Positions 17,403 to 25,611 of a DNA stretch of 64,000 nucleotides are shown piece after piece. Positions within the stretch are counted from its first letter, which is position 1. Every line of letters starts with the position of its first letter. The stretch comes from Ectobacillus funiculus (GTDB lineage Bacteria > Bacillota > Bacilli > Bacillales > Bacillaceae_G). The position numbers and the translations under genes were made by a program. The stretch is taken from assembly GCF_042429435.1 (NCBI RefSeq), contig NZ_JBHMAF010000034.1. One strand, written 5' to 3'. The notes beneath the pieces are model-generated. The model worked only from the letters and a program-made list of their open reading frames with translations, searched no databases and had not been told where the DNA came from.

Positions 17403-17558
17403 ATGATGAGAACCGCGATTGTGACGGACAGCCCAGCATACATACCGGAAGAAATAAGGCGGCAGCCGCATGTTGAAGTGGGTGTAGGCTATTTTGGAGC
17501 TGTGATTGGTACTCATTTAGGCGAGGGAACGATTGGCTTAGGATGGTATAAGAAGTAA
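17403..17558 (+). pseudogene. degV: degV remnant with internal deletion
   Basis: The 51-residue frame joins the two ends of a DegV fatty-acid-binding protein: the N-terminal strand MRTAIVTDSPAYIPEE and the C-terminal block VGYFGAVIGTHLGEGTIGLGW, which in intact DegV proteins of about 280 residues lie more than 200 residues apart. The join occurs near PHVEVGVGYF and stays in frame. Both fatty-acid-head contacts and the central domain are gone, so it should be non-functional. Position next to yvyE and the tagO region fits the B. subtilis degV neighbourhood. A start at ATG 17403 or 17406 follows AAGGATGG. It could still be translated as a short peptide. Confidence 0.78.
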
Positions 17559-17748
17559 TCCGGTCGGTGGCTGCATGGTCTGAGAAGCTGGCTTCCCTTC
17601 AAACCGTAGTATCTTTTAGTTAATGTAAAAATGGAAGATAATTTTTTTGTGTTTTTGTAAAAACAGCTTATTTTGGATATAATTTATCATATACTCCTAC
17701 TTACTTTTTATAAGAAGCTATTTTATAATGAAATGGAGGTGAAGGCAT

Positions 17749-18060
17749 ATGGAACACAATTCAGCGTTATGTCCGAAATTTGAGTCTGCCTTTACGCTTC
17801 TTAGCAAGAAATGGACGGGCTTAATTATCCAATCGCTGTTGGCGGGGCCGAAGCGTTTTCGTGAAATGGCGGATATCATTCCGAATATGAGTGATAGGAT
17901 GCTGTCTGAGAGATTAAAGGAGCTGGAAAGTGAAGGAATTGTCGTGCGAACGGTATATCCAGAGGTTCCGGTACGTATTGAGTACGCATTATCCGAAAAA
18001 GGAACAGCTCTTGAAACCGTTATGCAGGAAGTGCAAAAATGGGCAGAGCAATGGGTATAA
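17749..18060 (+). CDS. HxlR family transcriptional regulator
   Basis: A 103-residue winged-helix regulator of the HxlR/MarR-like type. The typical CPKFESAFTLLSKKWTGLIIQSLL start with its conserved Cys at residue 9, the GPKRFREMADIIPNMSDRMLSERLKELE recognition region and the wing RIEYALSEKG are all present. Such proteins respond to aldehydes, quinones or thiol stress through the N-terminal Cys and usually repress a neighbouring gene; no obvious target lies here, since the next gene is the CwlO-type hydrolase. The start ATG has ATGGAGGTGAAGG upstream. A perfect terminator follows. Confidence 0.9.
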   Translation: MEHNSALCPKFESAFTLLSKKWTGLIIQSLLAGPKRFREMADIIPNMSDRMLSERLKELESEGIVVRTVYPEVPVRIEYALSEKGTALETVMQEVQKWAEQWV

Positions 18061-18074
18061 GAGGAGTTTGTGAA

Positions 18075-18112
18075 GGTGTAACAAAATGTTCGCATTTTGT
18101 TACACCTTTTTT
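18075..18112 (+). terminator. hxlR-type gene terminator
   Basis: A perfect 14-bp stem GGTGTAACAAAATG / CATTTTGTTACACC with a TTCG loop and six T. Confidence 0.92.
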
Positions 18113-18245
18113 ACATTGTAAAAAGGTATGAATTTCCATCCGAGAGCGGATTCGACGTAGTCAGAAATTTTAGGGATACAGTATTAGTGCAGCTATGCCG
18201 CTGTTTTCACCAAGGGCAGGGCTCGCCAGTGGGCGAGTTTTTTTA
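18111..18245 (+). repeat. Family-1 repeat, full copy
   Basis: All blocks are present, with a shifted terminal hairpin CTCGCCAGTGGGCGAG. It starts within the T-run of the preceding terminator. Confidence 0.8.
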
Positions 18246-18372
18246 CGACAAATTGTAACAAACATATACTGGTAATTTATAAGAGAATGTCGAGAGGCGC
18301 TTACTATGTAAGCGCTTTTCAACATGGATTGACAAGGTTAGGAGCAATATTTCATGATTCTACAATCTACGT

Positions 18373-18389
18373 GTTACATTTATTTTACA
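18373..18389 (-). promoter_or_regulatory. WalR-type box upstream of the CwlO-like gene
   Basis: GTTACA-N5-TTTACA is the reverse complement of the WalR consensus TGTWAH-N5-TGTWAH with both half-sites matching. It lies 90 bases before the start of a CwlO-type gene, the expected WalRK target in B. subtilis. Confidence 0.55.
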
Positions 18390-18462
18390 AATTTGTAACA
18401 ACGCCAAATTTTATTGGTAAATATGGTATAAATTTATTTGGGAAAGGGAAGGTGTGAATATT

Positions 18463-19710
18463 ATGAACAATTGGAAAGCCGTATCTTGCGCGATCGCCGC
18501 AGGATTGATGATATTTACGACAACAGCTCCGGCAGTAATGGCCGAAGACAACATCCAAGTAGAGTCCACTGTGAGAGCGCAGCAGATTCAAGAGTATCAA
18601 AAGCAAATTAGTGACGTGAAGAAAGAAATTGAAAAGTACGAACAAGACCGGATTGAGAATGAGCAAAAGAAAGCGGAAACGCAAAAGAACTTAACAGAAA
18701 CGCAGCAGCTGATTGTGCAAAAAAATGAGGAAATTGCAGCGCTTGAGAAGAAGATTGAGCAGCGTGAGTATGTAATTAAAAATCGTCTGGTTGCACTTCA
18801 ATCTCAACAGAGATCAAATATGGTAACGGACGTTATTGTAGACGCAGAGAGTTTGTCAGATTTGCTCGACCGCATCAGTTCTGTAAGTTTAATTTTCCAA
18901 TCGGACAAGGATATTTTAGAAGCACAGCAGCGTGATGAAGATGCAGTGAAGGCAGCGCAAGAACTTGTTGTGCAAAAACAAAAAGAGCTTACTGAGGTTG
19001 CTGCTTCTTTAGATAAGGTAAGTGCGGAAATCGAGGCAGCTCGCCAAGCGAAGCAAGGAGCTGTTGATGAGCTTGAAGGGAAAATTCAACAGCTTGTTCA
19101 AGAGGATCTAGATGAGAAAGCAAGAAAAGAACTAGAAGAAGCAGCTATGTTTGCACAGCGTATGGCTAATGAAACGTCTATTACTACAGATGAACAGGCG
19201 GCACCAGCGCAGGAAGCAGCAGCACCAGCGCAGGAAGCAGCGGCATCAGCACAGACAGCAGCGGCACCAGCACAAAAAGCGGCAAAACCAGCACAGGCAG
19301 CGCCAGCGCAGACTGCACCGGCACAGACTGCACCAGCAAAACCAGCTCCGGCTCCAGCGCCAACATCAGGCGGTGTTGTAGCTAAGGCACAGCAATACTT
19401 AGGTGTTCCTTATGTATTTGGCGGCGCATCTCCAAGCGGTTTTGACTGCAGTGGATTCATCTCTTATGTATATGGTAAAGCACGTACGGACGTAAGCGGC
19501 TACTGGGGTTCTGTATCTCGCATTAGCCGTGATCAATTACAGCCAGGGGATCTTATCTTTTTCCAAAATACATATAAACCTGGTCCATCTCATATCGGAA
19601 TTTACGTTGGAAACAACACAATGATTCATGCAGGCGATAGTGGCATTGCATATTCTAATCTTAGCAGCAGCTATAATCAATCACACCTCCTAGGGTACGG
19701 CAGATTCTAA
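18463..19710 (+). CDS. CwlO-type NlpC/P60 DL-endopeptidase
   Basis: A secreted 415-residue peptidoglycan DL-endopeptidase used in cell elongation. A signal peptide ends near PAVMAEDN. A long coiled coil (about residues 35-230) includes IKNRLVALQSQQRSN and the DLLDRISSVSLIFQSDKDIL segment typical of CwlO-like N-domains, which FtsEX activates. An Ala/Pro/Gln-rich linker follows, then the C-terminal NlpC/P60 domain with catalytic Cys in FDCSGFISY and His in PSHIGIYVG. GTG 18454 overlaps the AAGGTG ribosome site, so ATG 18463 is preferred. The ftsEX pair lies 14 kb downstream and shares WalR-type boxes. A cwlO gene sits next to trxB in B. subtilis but not here, so it may be a relocated orthologue or a paralogue. 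Confidence 0.88.
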   Translation: MNNWKAVSCAIAAGLMIFTTTAPAVMAEDNIQVESTVRAQQIQEYQKQISDVKKEIEKYEQDRIENEQKKAETQKNLTETQQLIVQKNEEIAALEKKIEQREYVIKNRLVALQSQQRSNMVTDVIVDAESLSDLLDRISSVSLIFQSDKDILEAQQRDEDAVKAAQELVVQKQKELTEVAASLDKVSAEIEAARQAKQGAVDELEGKIQQLVQEDLDEKARKELEEAAMFAQRMANETSITTDEQAAPAQEAAAPAQEAAASAQTAAAPAQKAAKPAQAAPAQTAPAQTAPAKPAPAPAPTSGGVVAKAQQYLGVPYVFGGASPSGFDCSGFISYVYGKARTDVSGYWGSVSRISRDQLQPGDLIFFQNTYKPGPSHIGIYVGNNTMIHAGDSGIAYSNLSSSYNQSHLLGYGRF

Positions 19711-19745
19711 AAATAAACAGGCTTTCCAATGAAACAGCACACTTT

Positions 19746-19788
19746 AAGCTGATAACTTGCTATTTTCATAGCGGGTTATCAGCTTTTT
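19746..19788 (+). terminator. Terminator after the CwlO-type gene
   Basis: AAGCTGATAAC / GTTATCAGCTT stem extended by six more pairs, including G-T, then TTTTTT. Confidence 0.85.
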
Positions 19789-19845
19789 TGCGTTTTGCCA
19801 GCTTTAGCTGGCATTGCTACAATGGGCAGAAAAAGGGGGATTAAC

Positions 19846-21219
19846 ATGTACTCGGCTGAGCTTTGCGCATTTTTGGAGGGAAGACGGCTTCTTCCGGGAG
19901 AACTGCCTTTTTCAGAGGAATTACTGCGTCAGCATCAAAGAGAGGGGGTTCTTGCAGCAGAGTCAAGTGTAAAACGGGTGAACCAGGGATATCATTGTAC
20001 ACGGTGCGGTAATGGAGATCCACTGTTTTTCGCGCGTTTTTCTTGTTCGCGCTGCCAAACAATTTGTACATATTGTCGTCGCTGCATCATGATGGGCAGA
20101 ACGAGTGAATGCACACCGCTGTTTTACTGGAAAGGGCCATCAGCAGACAGGGGCGGGATGCAGGTAAGGTTTGTCTGGAAGGGTGTTCTTTCAGATGGAC
20201 AGCGTATCGCTTCAGAAGCAGTCTTACATGCAATTGAGCATAAGGAGGAGTGTCTGATTTGGGCAGTGTGCGGTGCCGGGAAAACAGAGATGCTATTTGC
20301 CGGTATATATGCTTCTCTTGCAAGGGGAGAGCGTGTTTGTATTGCGACGCCGCGTACGGATGTTGTGCTGGAGCTCGAACCGCGGCTCAGGCAGGTGTTT
20401 ACGAATATTCCGATCGCGGCATTATATGGCGGCAGTTCGGATCGACATACGCAAGCTCCGTTAACAATTGCTACAACACATCAGCTGCTTCGCTATTTCC
20501 ATGCCTTTGATACAATCATTATTGATGAGGTAGATGCATTTCCATATTCGGCTGATGCCTCTTTGCAATATGCGGTAGAGAACGCGAAAAAAGCAGCTGC
20601 AGCTATTATTTATGTGACGGCTACACCGAATCGGCGCTGGAAGAAGGAAGCGCGAGCTGGAACGCGGAAGGCTGTTATTATTCCAGTGCGATATCATCGC
20701 CATCCTTTGCCGATTCCCTCCTTCTCTTGGTGCGGCAACTGGAAGGGGAAGCTCAAGAGGCACGTGCTTCCGAAAAACATTATGCATTGGATAGAGAAGC
20801 ATGCAGCTGCCGGGCGTCCCATCCTGTTATTCGTGCCGCATATTCGGCAGGTTGAGCCTGTTGCAGCTATTCTAAAGCAGCTAGATAACCGAATCGAAGG
20901 CGTGCATGCAGAGGACCCGCTGAGAAAAGAAAAGATTCGTTTATTTCGGACAGGGGATATTCCGCTGTTAGTTACGACAACTATTTTAGAGCGTGGCGTT
21001 ACAATAACTGATGTGCAGGTGGCTGTACTTGGAGCTGAGGAGAATGTGTTTACGGAAAGTGCGCTTGTGCAAATTGCGGGAAGAGCGGGGCGGAATGCAG
21101 CTTACCCGAAGGGGGATGTGATTTATTTTCACTACGGCAAAACAGAGGAAATGGCTGCGGCGAGGCGGCATATTGAAACAATGAATAAAGAAGCCAAGCG
21201 AAAGGGATGGCTTGTATGA
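19846..21219 (+). CDS. comFA: Competence DNA-translocating ATPase ComFA
   Basis: A DEAD-box-like ATPase needed to pull transforming DNA across the membrane. The 457-residue protein has an N-terminal four-Cys zinc module (HCTRCGNGD, then CSRCQTICTYCRRC), Walker A AVCGAGKTEM, Walker B/DEAD motif IIDEVDAFPY, SAT-like VTATPN, and C-terminal motifs TTTILERGVTI and QIAGRAGR. The frame opens at 19795, but AAAGGGGG before ATG 19846 marks the start. comFC overlaps its stop by four bases; comFB, found between them in B. subtilis, is missing here. The gene suggests at least the genetic basis for natural competence. Confidence 0.95.
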   Translation: MYSAELCAFLEGRRLLPGELPFSEELLRQHQREGVLAAESSVKRVNQGYHCTRCGNGDPLFFARFSCSRCQTICTYCRRCIMMGRTSECTPLFYWKGPSADRGGMQVRFVWKGVLSDGQRIASEAVLHAIEHKEECLIWAVCGAGKTEMLFAGIYASLARGERVCIATPRTDVVLELEPRLRQVFTNIPIAALYGGSSDRHTQAPLTIATTHQLLRYFHAFDTIIIDEVDAFPYSADASLQYAVENAKKAAAAIIYVTATPNRRWKKEARAGTRKAVIIPVRYHRHPLPIPSFSWCGNWKGKLKRHVLPKNIMHWIEKHAAAGRPILLFVPHIRQVEPVAAILKQLDNRIEGVHAEDPLRKEKIRLFRTGDIPLLVTTTILERGVTITDVQVAVLGAEENVFTESALVQIAGRAGRNAAYPKGDVIYFHYGKTEEMAAARRHIETMNKEAKRKGWLV

Positions 21220-21923
21220 CAGGACATTGTTTACTTTGCTTTGAGAATCTGTCATACGCCCTTGGCTGGTTTTCATTTCTCGTCAAGGGAGAAGAACAGC
21301 TTATTTGCCAGGAGTGTGAACAGAAATTTGAAAGGATAAAGGGAGAGCTGTGCGCAATATGCGGACGTTCGCTGGAACGCCTTGCCCCTTCGCATCAAGA
21401 AAAAGGAATGTGCAAGGATTGCTTGCGCTGGGAGGAGGGGCCGATGCAGGGAGCATTGCTGCAAAATCGTTCCTTATATGTCTACGATGATTGGGCGAAG
21501 GCGGTATTGGCCCGCTATAAGTTCCGCGGCGATGCGATCCTTTCTGAAATTTTTCACAAGGAGATACGGCAGCTGTATAAGCATCTCCCGCAATCCTGCC
21601 GGGTAATTCCCGTGCCGCTTAGCAGTGAAAGGCAATATGAGCGCGGTTTTAATCAGGCTGAGCTGCTTGCAGCTTGCTTACCGTACATGAAATCACCTCT
21701 TATTACGCGTGTTCACACTGAAAAACAAAGCAAAAAGACTCGGATGGAGCGTCTGCAGACACAGTCCCCATTTTTGTTGTCCTCCCGTATTCAATTGGAA
21801 GGTGAGCATATTTTGCTGGTTGATGATGTATACACGACAGGTACAACGTTACGCCAAATAGGAAAGGTGTTGCGGGAACAGGGAGCAGCTGCTGTGTACG
21901 CTTTGACTGTATTTCGGGGATGA
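21216..21923 (+). CDS. comFC: Competence protein ComFC (phosphoribosyltransferase-like)
   Basis: A 235-residue protein of the ComF/GntX family that partners ComFA during DNA uptake. A zinc-finger N-terminus (CLLCFENLSY, CQECEQKF, CAICGRSL, CKDCLRW) is followed by a phosphoribosyltransferase-type fold with the PRPP loop HILLVDDVYTTGTTLRQ and the family segment IPVPLSSERQYERGFNQAELLA. ATG 21216 overlaps the comFA TGA as ATGA and is spaced well from AAAGGGATGG; ATG 21207 lies inside that site. Translational coupling is likely. A family-1 array follows. Confidence 0.94.
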   Translation: MTGHCLLCFENLSYALGWFSFLVKGEEQLICQECEQKFERIKGELCAICGRSLERLAPSHQEKGMCKDCLRWEEGPMQGALLQNRSLYVYDDWAKAVLARYKFRGDAILSEIFHKEIRQLYKHLPQSCRVIPVPLSSERQYERGFNQAELLAACLPYMKSPLITRVHTEKQSKKTRMERLQTQSPFLLSSRIQLEGEHILLVDDVYTTGTTLRQIGKVLREQGAAAVYALTVFRG

Positions 21924-21961
21924 AAATTGCCAGGATAGTGAAAGTATATATCTACTATCCT

Positions 21962-22350
21962 TGTATTTTAGCGAGGTGTAAATTTTCAAATGGAGGTGGA
22001 TTCGACGTAGTTAGAAATTTTAGGAATACAGTGTAAGTGCAACTACGCCTCTGTCTTCGCCTAACAGCTCGCCAATCGGCGAGTTTTCTTTACACTGTAA
22101 GAAAGTATAAATTTCCAGCCGGAAGTTAATTCGACGTAGTCGGAAATTTTAGGGATACAGTGTAAGTGCAACTACGCTTCTGTCTTCGCCTAATGGCTCG
22201 CCAATCGGCGAGTTTTCTTTACACTGTAAGAAAGTATAAATTTCCAGCCGGAAGTCAATTCGACGTAGTCGGAAATTTTAGGAATACAGTGTAAGTGCAA
22301 CTACGCTTCTGTCTTCGCCTGACGGCTTGCCAATCAGCAAGTTTTCTTTA
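21962..22350 (+). repeat. Family-1 tandem array, three units
   Basis: Units begin at about 21962, 22091 and 22221, a 130-bp period. Units 2 and 3 are almost identical; unit 1 has a decayed 5' end. Each ends in the CTCGCC..GGCGAG hairpin (changed to CTTGCCAATCAGCAAG in unit 3, a compensated pair) plus TTTTCTTT. Together they fill the comFC-csp gap. Confidence 0.9.
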
Positions 22351-22410
22351 AAAATCAACAGAAATCGCTTTCGGATGTCGAATAATGGCATAAAAACACG
22401 ACAAGACAGT

Positions 22411-22441
22411 TTGGACTTTCCCTCTCTTTATCCGTTATAGT
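22411..22441 (+). promoter_or_regulatory. Probable promoter of csp gene 1
   Basis: TTGGAC and TATAGT at 19-bp spacing, matching in position the TTGACT-18-TATATT pair before csp gene 3. A TTGTGGGG..CCCACGA hairpin follows at about 22446-22466. Confidence 0.45.
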
Positions 22442-22491
22442 CAAATTGTGGGGTTTTTCCCACGAGTTTATGATTGAAGGGAATGGGAATC

Positions 22492-22692
22492 ATGCAACAA
22501 GGTACAGTAAAATGGTTTAACGCAGAAAAAGGATATGGCTTTATCACAGTAGAAGGTGGAGAAGATATCTTTGTACACTTTTCTGCGATTCAAACAGATG
22601 GCTTCAAGACACTAGAAGAAGGACAACGTGTATCCTTCGATATTACAGAAGGAAACCGCGGCGCACAAGCTGCAAACGTTGTGAAGCTATAA
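22492..22692 (+). CDS. Cold-shock protein 1 (CspA family)
   Basis: A 66-residue single cold-shock domain that binds single-stranded RNA and DNA and melts RNA structure at low temperature. RNP1 reads KGYGFITV and RNP2 DIFVHFSAI. The conserved leader GATTGAAGGGAATGGGAATC precedes ATG 22492; the in-frame TTG 22474 is within this leader. It is the first of three tandem csp genes, each with a similar leader. The product differs from copies 2 and 3 in the C-terminal half (SFDITEGNRGAQAANVV against EFDIVEGARGPQAANVV). Confidence 0.93.
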   Translation: MQQGTVKWFNAEKGYGFITVEGGEDIFVHFSAIQTDGFKTLEEGQRVSFDITEGNRGAQAANVVKL

Positions 22693-22746
22693 GAGCCCAG
22701 TTTATAAGCAGCATACGCTTCATATAAAATAGGGAAACGCAATGCC

Positions 22747-22771
22747 ACCTCCATTCTTTAATGGAGGTTTT
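22747..22771 (+). terminator. csp gene 1 terminator
   Basis: ACCTCCATT / AATGGAGGT perfect 9-bp stem with a CTTT loop and TTT. The rest of the gap to 23017 shows no gene; it must contain the csp gene 2 promoter, which I could not place. Confidence 0.78.
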
Positions 22772-23017
22772 ATCGTAAGCGCTTGCTTTTTGTGGGTGAA
22801 ATAAGAATTGAATCCCCGGCATACTTAGCTGAGGCCGAAGAGTGGGGAAAAATGAAAGGGTTTACATGTGATTATCTTAAAGATTTGTATTTATGATATA
22901 CATGTCGAATCTTTAGATAAAATTACGATGAAATAACTTAGACACTAAGCTTTTTTATATATTATAGTTAGGGTATGCATTGGTATATGAGTTTACGATT
23001 GAAGGGAATGGGAAAGC

Positions 23018-23218
23018 ATGCAACAAGGTACAGTGAAATGGTTTAATGCCGAAAAAGGATTCGGGTTTATTCAAGTTGAGGGCGGAGACGATGTCTTCGT
23101 TCATTTCAGTGCGATTCAAGGATCAGGCTTTAAAACACTAGAAGAGGGTGCAAAGGTAGAATTTGAAATTGTACAGGGTGCACGCGGCCCGCAGGCAGCA
23201 AACGTAGTAAAGCTATAA
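23018..23218 (+). CDS. Cold-shock protein 2 (CspA family)
   Basis: A 66-residue cold-shock domain with RNP1 KGFGFIQV and RNP2 DVFVHFSAI, almost identical to copy 3 outside a few positions. The leader ACGATTGAAGGGAATGGGAA is shared with copy 1. It lies 325 bp after copy 1 and 137 bp before copy 3 with its own promoter region, so the cluster looks like tandem duplicates under separate control and not one operon. A short weak hairpin (AAAAATGG / CCATTTTT, 23260-23278) may end its transcript. Confidence 0.93.
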   Translation: MQQGTVKWFNAEKGFGFIQVEGGDDVFVHFSAIQGSGFKTLEEGAKVEFEIVQGARGPQAANVVKL

Positions 23219-23276
23219 CAATTATTAGTGCATTTGTATAGAGCTCTGGTTATTTGCAGAAAAATGGAGTCCATTT

Positions 23277-23306
23277 TTGACTTTTTAATGGTTAATCCGT
23301 TATATT
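23277..23306 (+). promoter_or_regulatory. Probable promoter of csp gene 3
   Basis: TTGACT, 18 bases, TATATT, followed by TTGTGG / CCACAA (23311-23328), a hairpin whose counterpart in the csp gene 1 leader has a different but still paired sequence. Confidence 0.55.
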
Positions 23307-23355
23307 CAAGTTGTGGGCTAAACCACAAGATTTAAGATTGAAGGGAATGGAAGGC

Positions 23356-23553
23356 ATGCAAGGAAAAGTAAAATGGTTTAATGCAGAAAAAGGATTTGGT
23401 TTTATCGAGCGTGAAAATGGAGACGACGTATTCGTACACTTCTCTGCAATTCAAACAGACGGCTACAAGTCTTTAGAAGAAGGTCAAGAAGTAGAATTCG
23501 ATATCGTTGAAGGCGCACGCGGTCCGCAAGCAGCGAACGTAGTAAAGCTATAA
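23356..23553 (+). CDS. Cold-shock protein 3 (CspA family)
   Basis: A 65-residue cold-shock domain (RNP1 KGFGFIER, RNP2 DVFVHFSAI) lacking one Gln in the N-terminal MQ(Q)GKVKWF run. ATG 23356 follows the conserved GATTGAAGGGAATGGAAGGC leader; the longer frame from 23311 runs through the leader hairpin and is not real. A strong terminator follows. Confidence 0.93.
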   Translation: MQGKVKWFNAEKGFGFIERENGDDVFVHFSAIQTDGYKSLEEGQEVEFDIVEGARGPQAANVVKL

Positions 23554-23605
23554 TAACCCGTTTATAAGCAGCTCGTGCTTTACATAAATCAGGGAAAAAG
23601 CACAC

Positions 23606-23636
23606 AAACCCCCGTTTTGCAAAACGGGGGTTTTTC
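23606..23636 (+). terminator. csp gene 3 terminator
   Basis: AAACCCCCGTTTT / AAAACGGGGGTTT stem separated by GC, then TT. Confidence 0.88.
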
Positions 23637-23640
23637 ATAT

Positions 23641-23777
23641 TCCACTGTAAGAAAGTATAAATTTCTAGCTGGAGGCGAATTCGACGTAGCCGGAAATTTT
23701 AGGAATACAGTATAAATAGGGCTACGCCTTTGTCTTCGCCCAAGAGCAGGGCTTGCCAATCGGCGAGTTTTTAGAAA
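23641..23777 (+). repeat. Family-1 repeat, full copy
   Basis: Here the loop reads GACGTAGCC and the downstream block GGGCTACGCC, which can pair over seven bases. The terminal hairpin is CTTGCCAATCGGCGAG. Confidence 0.85.
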
Positions 23778-23911
23778 AACTATCAGGCTTTTTCAGTGGC
23801 TTTGCGCTCTGCTGTTGGATGCAGGAGCAGCGGACAGGTTTTGCTTGCGCATCAATCAGTATACCGCTGCAAAGCTAGTAAAGCTTCTTATTCAGACAGC
23901 TGATGAAATTT

Positions 23912-25141
23912 CTAAACAGCTTGATTGTGCTGGCCGCTAGGATTTTCGTTCCCATACTGTTTTGAACGAGTGGATGCAGCAGCGTGATCCCTGTTCAATG
24001 TATAATAGACGCCAACGCCGATCAGAACAAGAAGCGAACAGTATAAATATAAAAAGCTTAAATGAATATGAACCGCAGCCAAGCCGATTACAAATGAACC
24101 AAGACCAACTCCGCTGTCAAAGATGGAAAGAAAGGTCGCGGTAGCCACTCCTCTTCGCTGGGGAGCAGCGTTTTGAACAGCAATTGTTTGAAAGCATGGG
24201 AATAGCGTGCCCCATCCGAGACCAATACAAGCTGCCGAAAGCAGAAACAGAAAGGTTGTATGTGCCATACTAAGCAGCAGCATGCCGATTGCAAAGAAAA
24301 TAATCGCCGGATAAATAATGACATTTGCACCGCGCTTGTCAAACAGTTTTCCCGTAAACGGTCTCGATAGCAGCATAACAACGGCATAGACAACAAAAAA
24401 GTAGCTCGCTGCTTTTGCTAAACCAATTTCCTTTGCGTATACGGATACAAAGGAAAGTATAGAGGCATACACAAATGAGAAAAAGGCTGCGGTCACGGAG
24501 ATGCGGACGGCGGAGACCTCAAATAATTGCTTAATGTGAAAGGCTGCTTGTGTTTTCGTCGCTACAGTCTGTTGTTCCTTAGGCAATCGGAGGGAGCTGC
24601 CGAGAATCAAGGCGAAAAGCGCAAAGATGCTGCTTATGATAAAGGAAGTGGTTGCGCCCCATCTATAAAAGGTAGTGAGCCCGACAAATGGGCCAATAAC
24701 CATCGCCAGGTTCATTGCCATGGCGTAATAGCCCATACCTTCTCCTTTGCGCGAACTTGGAATCAAATCAGCCACAATTGTGCCGCATACAGTGGTTACA
24801 ATTCCAAAGCTAATGCCATGCATAAAGCGGAGTACGAGCAGGCTGCCTATAGAATGCATAAAGAAATAAAATAGGTCAGCGATTAGAAATAGACATAAAG
24901 AGAGGAGCAGCAGTGATCGTTTTTCGATTCGTCCAAGCCACTGACCGGCAATCGGCCGGATCAGAATAGCTGCAAGCAGAAACACTGTAACAACAAGACC
25001 TGCATCTGTCGCCTGACCGTGCAGGTCTTCTAGCGCATACAGCGGCAAAATGACAAGCAGGCAATAAAATGTTAAAAACAAAAACAAGGTACTGGCGGAA
25101 ATGCTAATAAAGTTTCTTGTCCATAACTTTTCTGAGTTCAC
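23912..25141 (-). CDS. MFS transporter
   Basis: A 409-residue major facilitator with twelve predicted helices, most like drug/proton antiporters of the AraJ/YfcJ-like group. The loop between helices 2 and 3 (AGQWLGRIEKRSLLLLS) is the motif A position, and the mirrored loop in the second half reads GKLFDKRGANVIIYP. The last 25 residues are polar and cytoplasmic. It starts at GTG 25141 behind GAGGAGGAG and overlaps the MarR gene stop by four bases, so regulator and transporter form one operon. Substrate unknown; an exported toxic compound is the usual inference for a MarR-MFS pair. Confidence 0.88.
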   Translation of the reverse strand: MNSEKLWTRNFISISASTLFLFLTFYCLLVILPLYALEDLHGQATDAGLVVTVFLLAAILIRPIAGQWLGRIEKRSLLLLSLCLFLIADLFYFFMHSIGSLLVLRFMHGISFGIVTTVCGTIVADLIPSSRKGEGMGYYAMAMNLAMVIGPFVGLTTFYRWGATTSFIISSIFALFALILGSSLRLPKEQQTVATKTQAAFHIKQLFEVSAVRISVTAAFFSFVYASILSFVSVYAKEIGLAKAASYFFVVYAVVMLLSRPFTGKLFDKRGANVIIYPAIIFFAIGMLLLSMAHTTFLFLLSAACIGLGWGTLFPCFQTIAVQNAAPQRRGVATATFLSIFDSGVGLGSFVIGLAAVHIHLSFLYLYCSLLVLIGVGVYYTLNRDHAAASTRSKQYGNENPSGQHNQAV

Positions 25142-25572
25142 ATTCTCTCCTCCTCAAGCATGAGATCCTTAAGCCAATCAGAGAGAAGCATTTGTAGCTG
25201 CGTTTGCGAAAGACCGGACAGAGAGTTAAGCAGTGATTGATGTGTATGAAGAACAGCCTGCTCCCACTCTGGAAAAGATGCAATTGCTTCGTCCGTTAGC
25301 ACAATTTGCTTCGCACGTTTGTCCTTGCAGGGAATTTGCTTTACGTACCCTTGCTTAATGAGCCGCTGAATGGTCCGGGTCATAGGAGGGGCTTCTACAG
25401 ATAAATATTCGCATAGCTCCGTTTGTGTTAGTGTGCCCTTGATATGTAGAGTGTACAAAACGGACCATTGTGCGCTATACAATCCGAAAGGCTGTAAGGC
25501 TTCGTTTATTCTTTTTGTCAGTTGTCGGGACAACTGGTTAATAGAGTGAAATAAATGGTGATGATTTGACAT
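25138..25572 (-). CDS. MarR family transcriptional regulator
   Basis: A 144-residue winged-helix regulator: dimerisation helices at both ends, and the DNA-binding core SAQWSVLYTLHIKGTLTQTELCEYLSVEAPPMTRTIQRLIKQGYV, then a wing containing CKDKRAKQIVLT. It is first in a two-gene operon with the MFS transporter, which it presumably represses until a ligand binds. A perfect palindrome just upstream of the start is the likely autoregulatory site. Confidence 0.92.
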   Translation of the reverse strand: MSNHHHLFHSINQLSRQLTKRINEALQPFGLYSAQWSVLYTLHIKGTLTQTELCEYLSVEAPPMTRTIQRLIKQGYVKQIPCKDKRAKQIVLTDEAIASFPEWEQAVLHTHQSLLNSLSGLSQTQLQMLLSDWLKDLMLEEERM

Positions 25573-25599
25573 GATATCTCTCCCTGTTTGTTAAATTAG

Positions 25600-25611
25600 T
25601 TACCTAGGTAA
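25600..25611. promoter_or_regulatory. Candidate MarR operator
   Basis: Perfect palindrome TTACCTAGGTAA, flanked by AAAT and ATTT, 28 bases upstream of the MarR start codon. Confidence 0.5.

Noticed and set aside
18305..18325. cre (CcpA) site TGTAAGCGCTTTTCA upstream of the CwlO-type gene
   Set aside because: It has one extra base relative to the cre consensus, so the second half-site is out of register.
21962..22350. CRISPR-like regular repetition
   Set aside because: The 130-bp units are contiguous, with no unique spacers and no cas genes; this is a tandem array of family 1.
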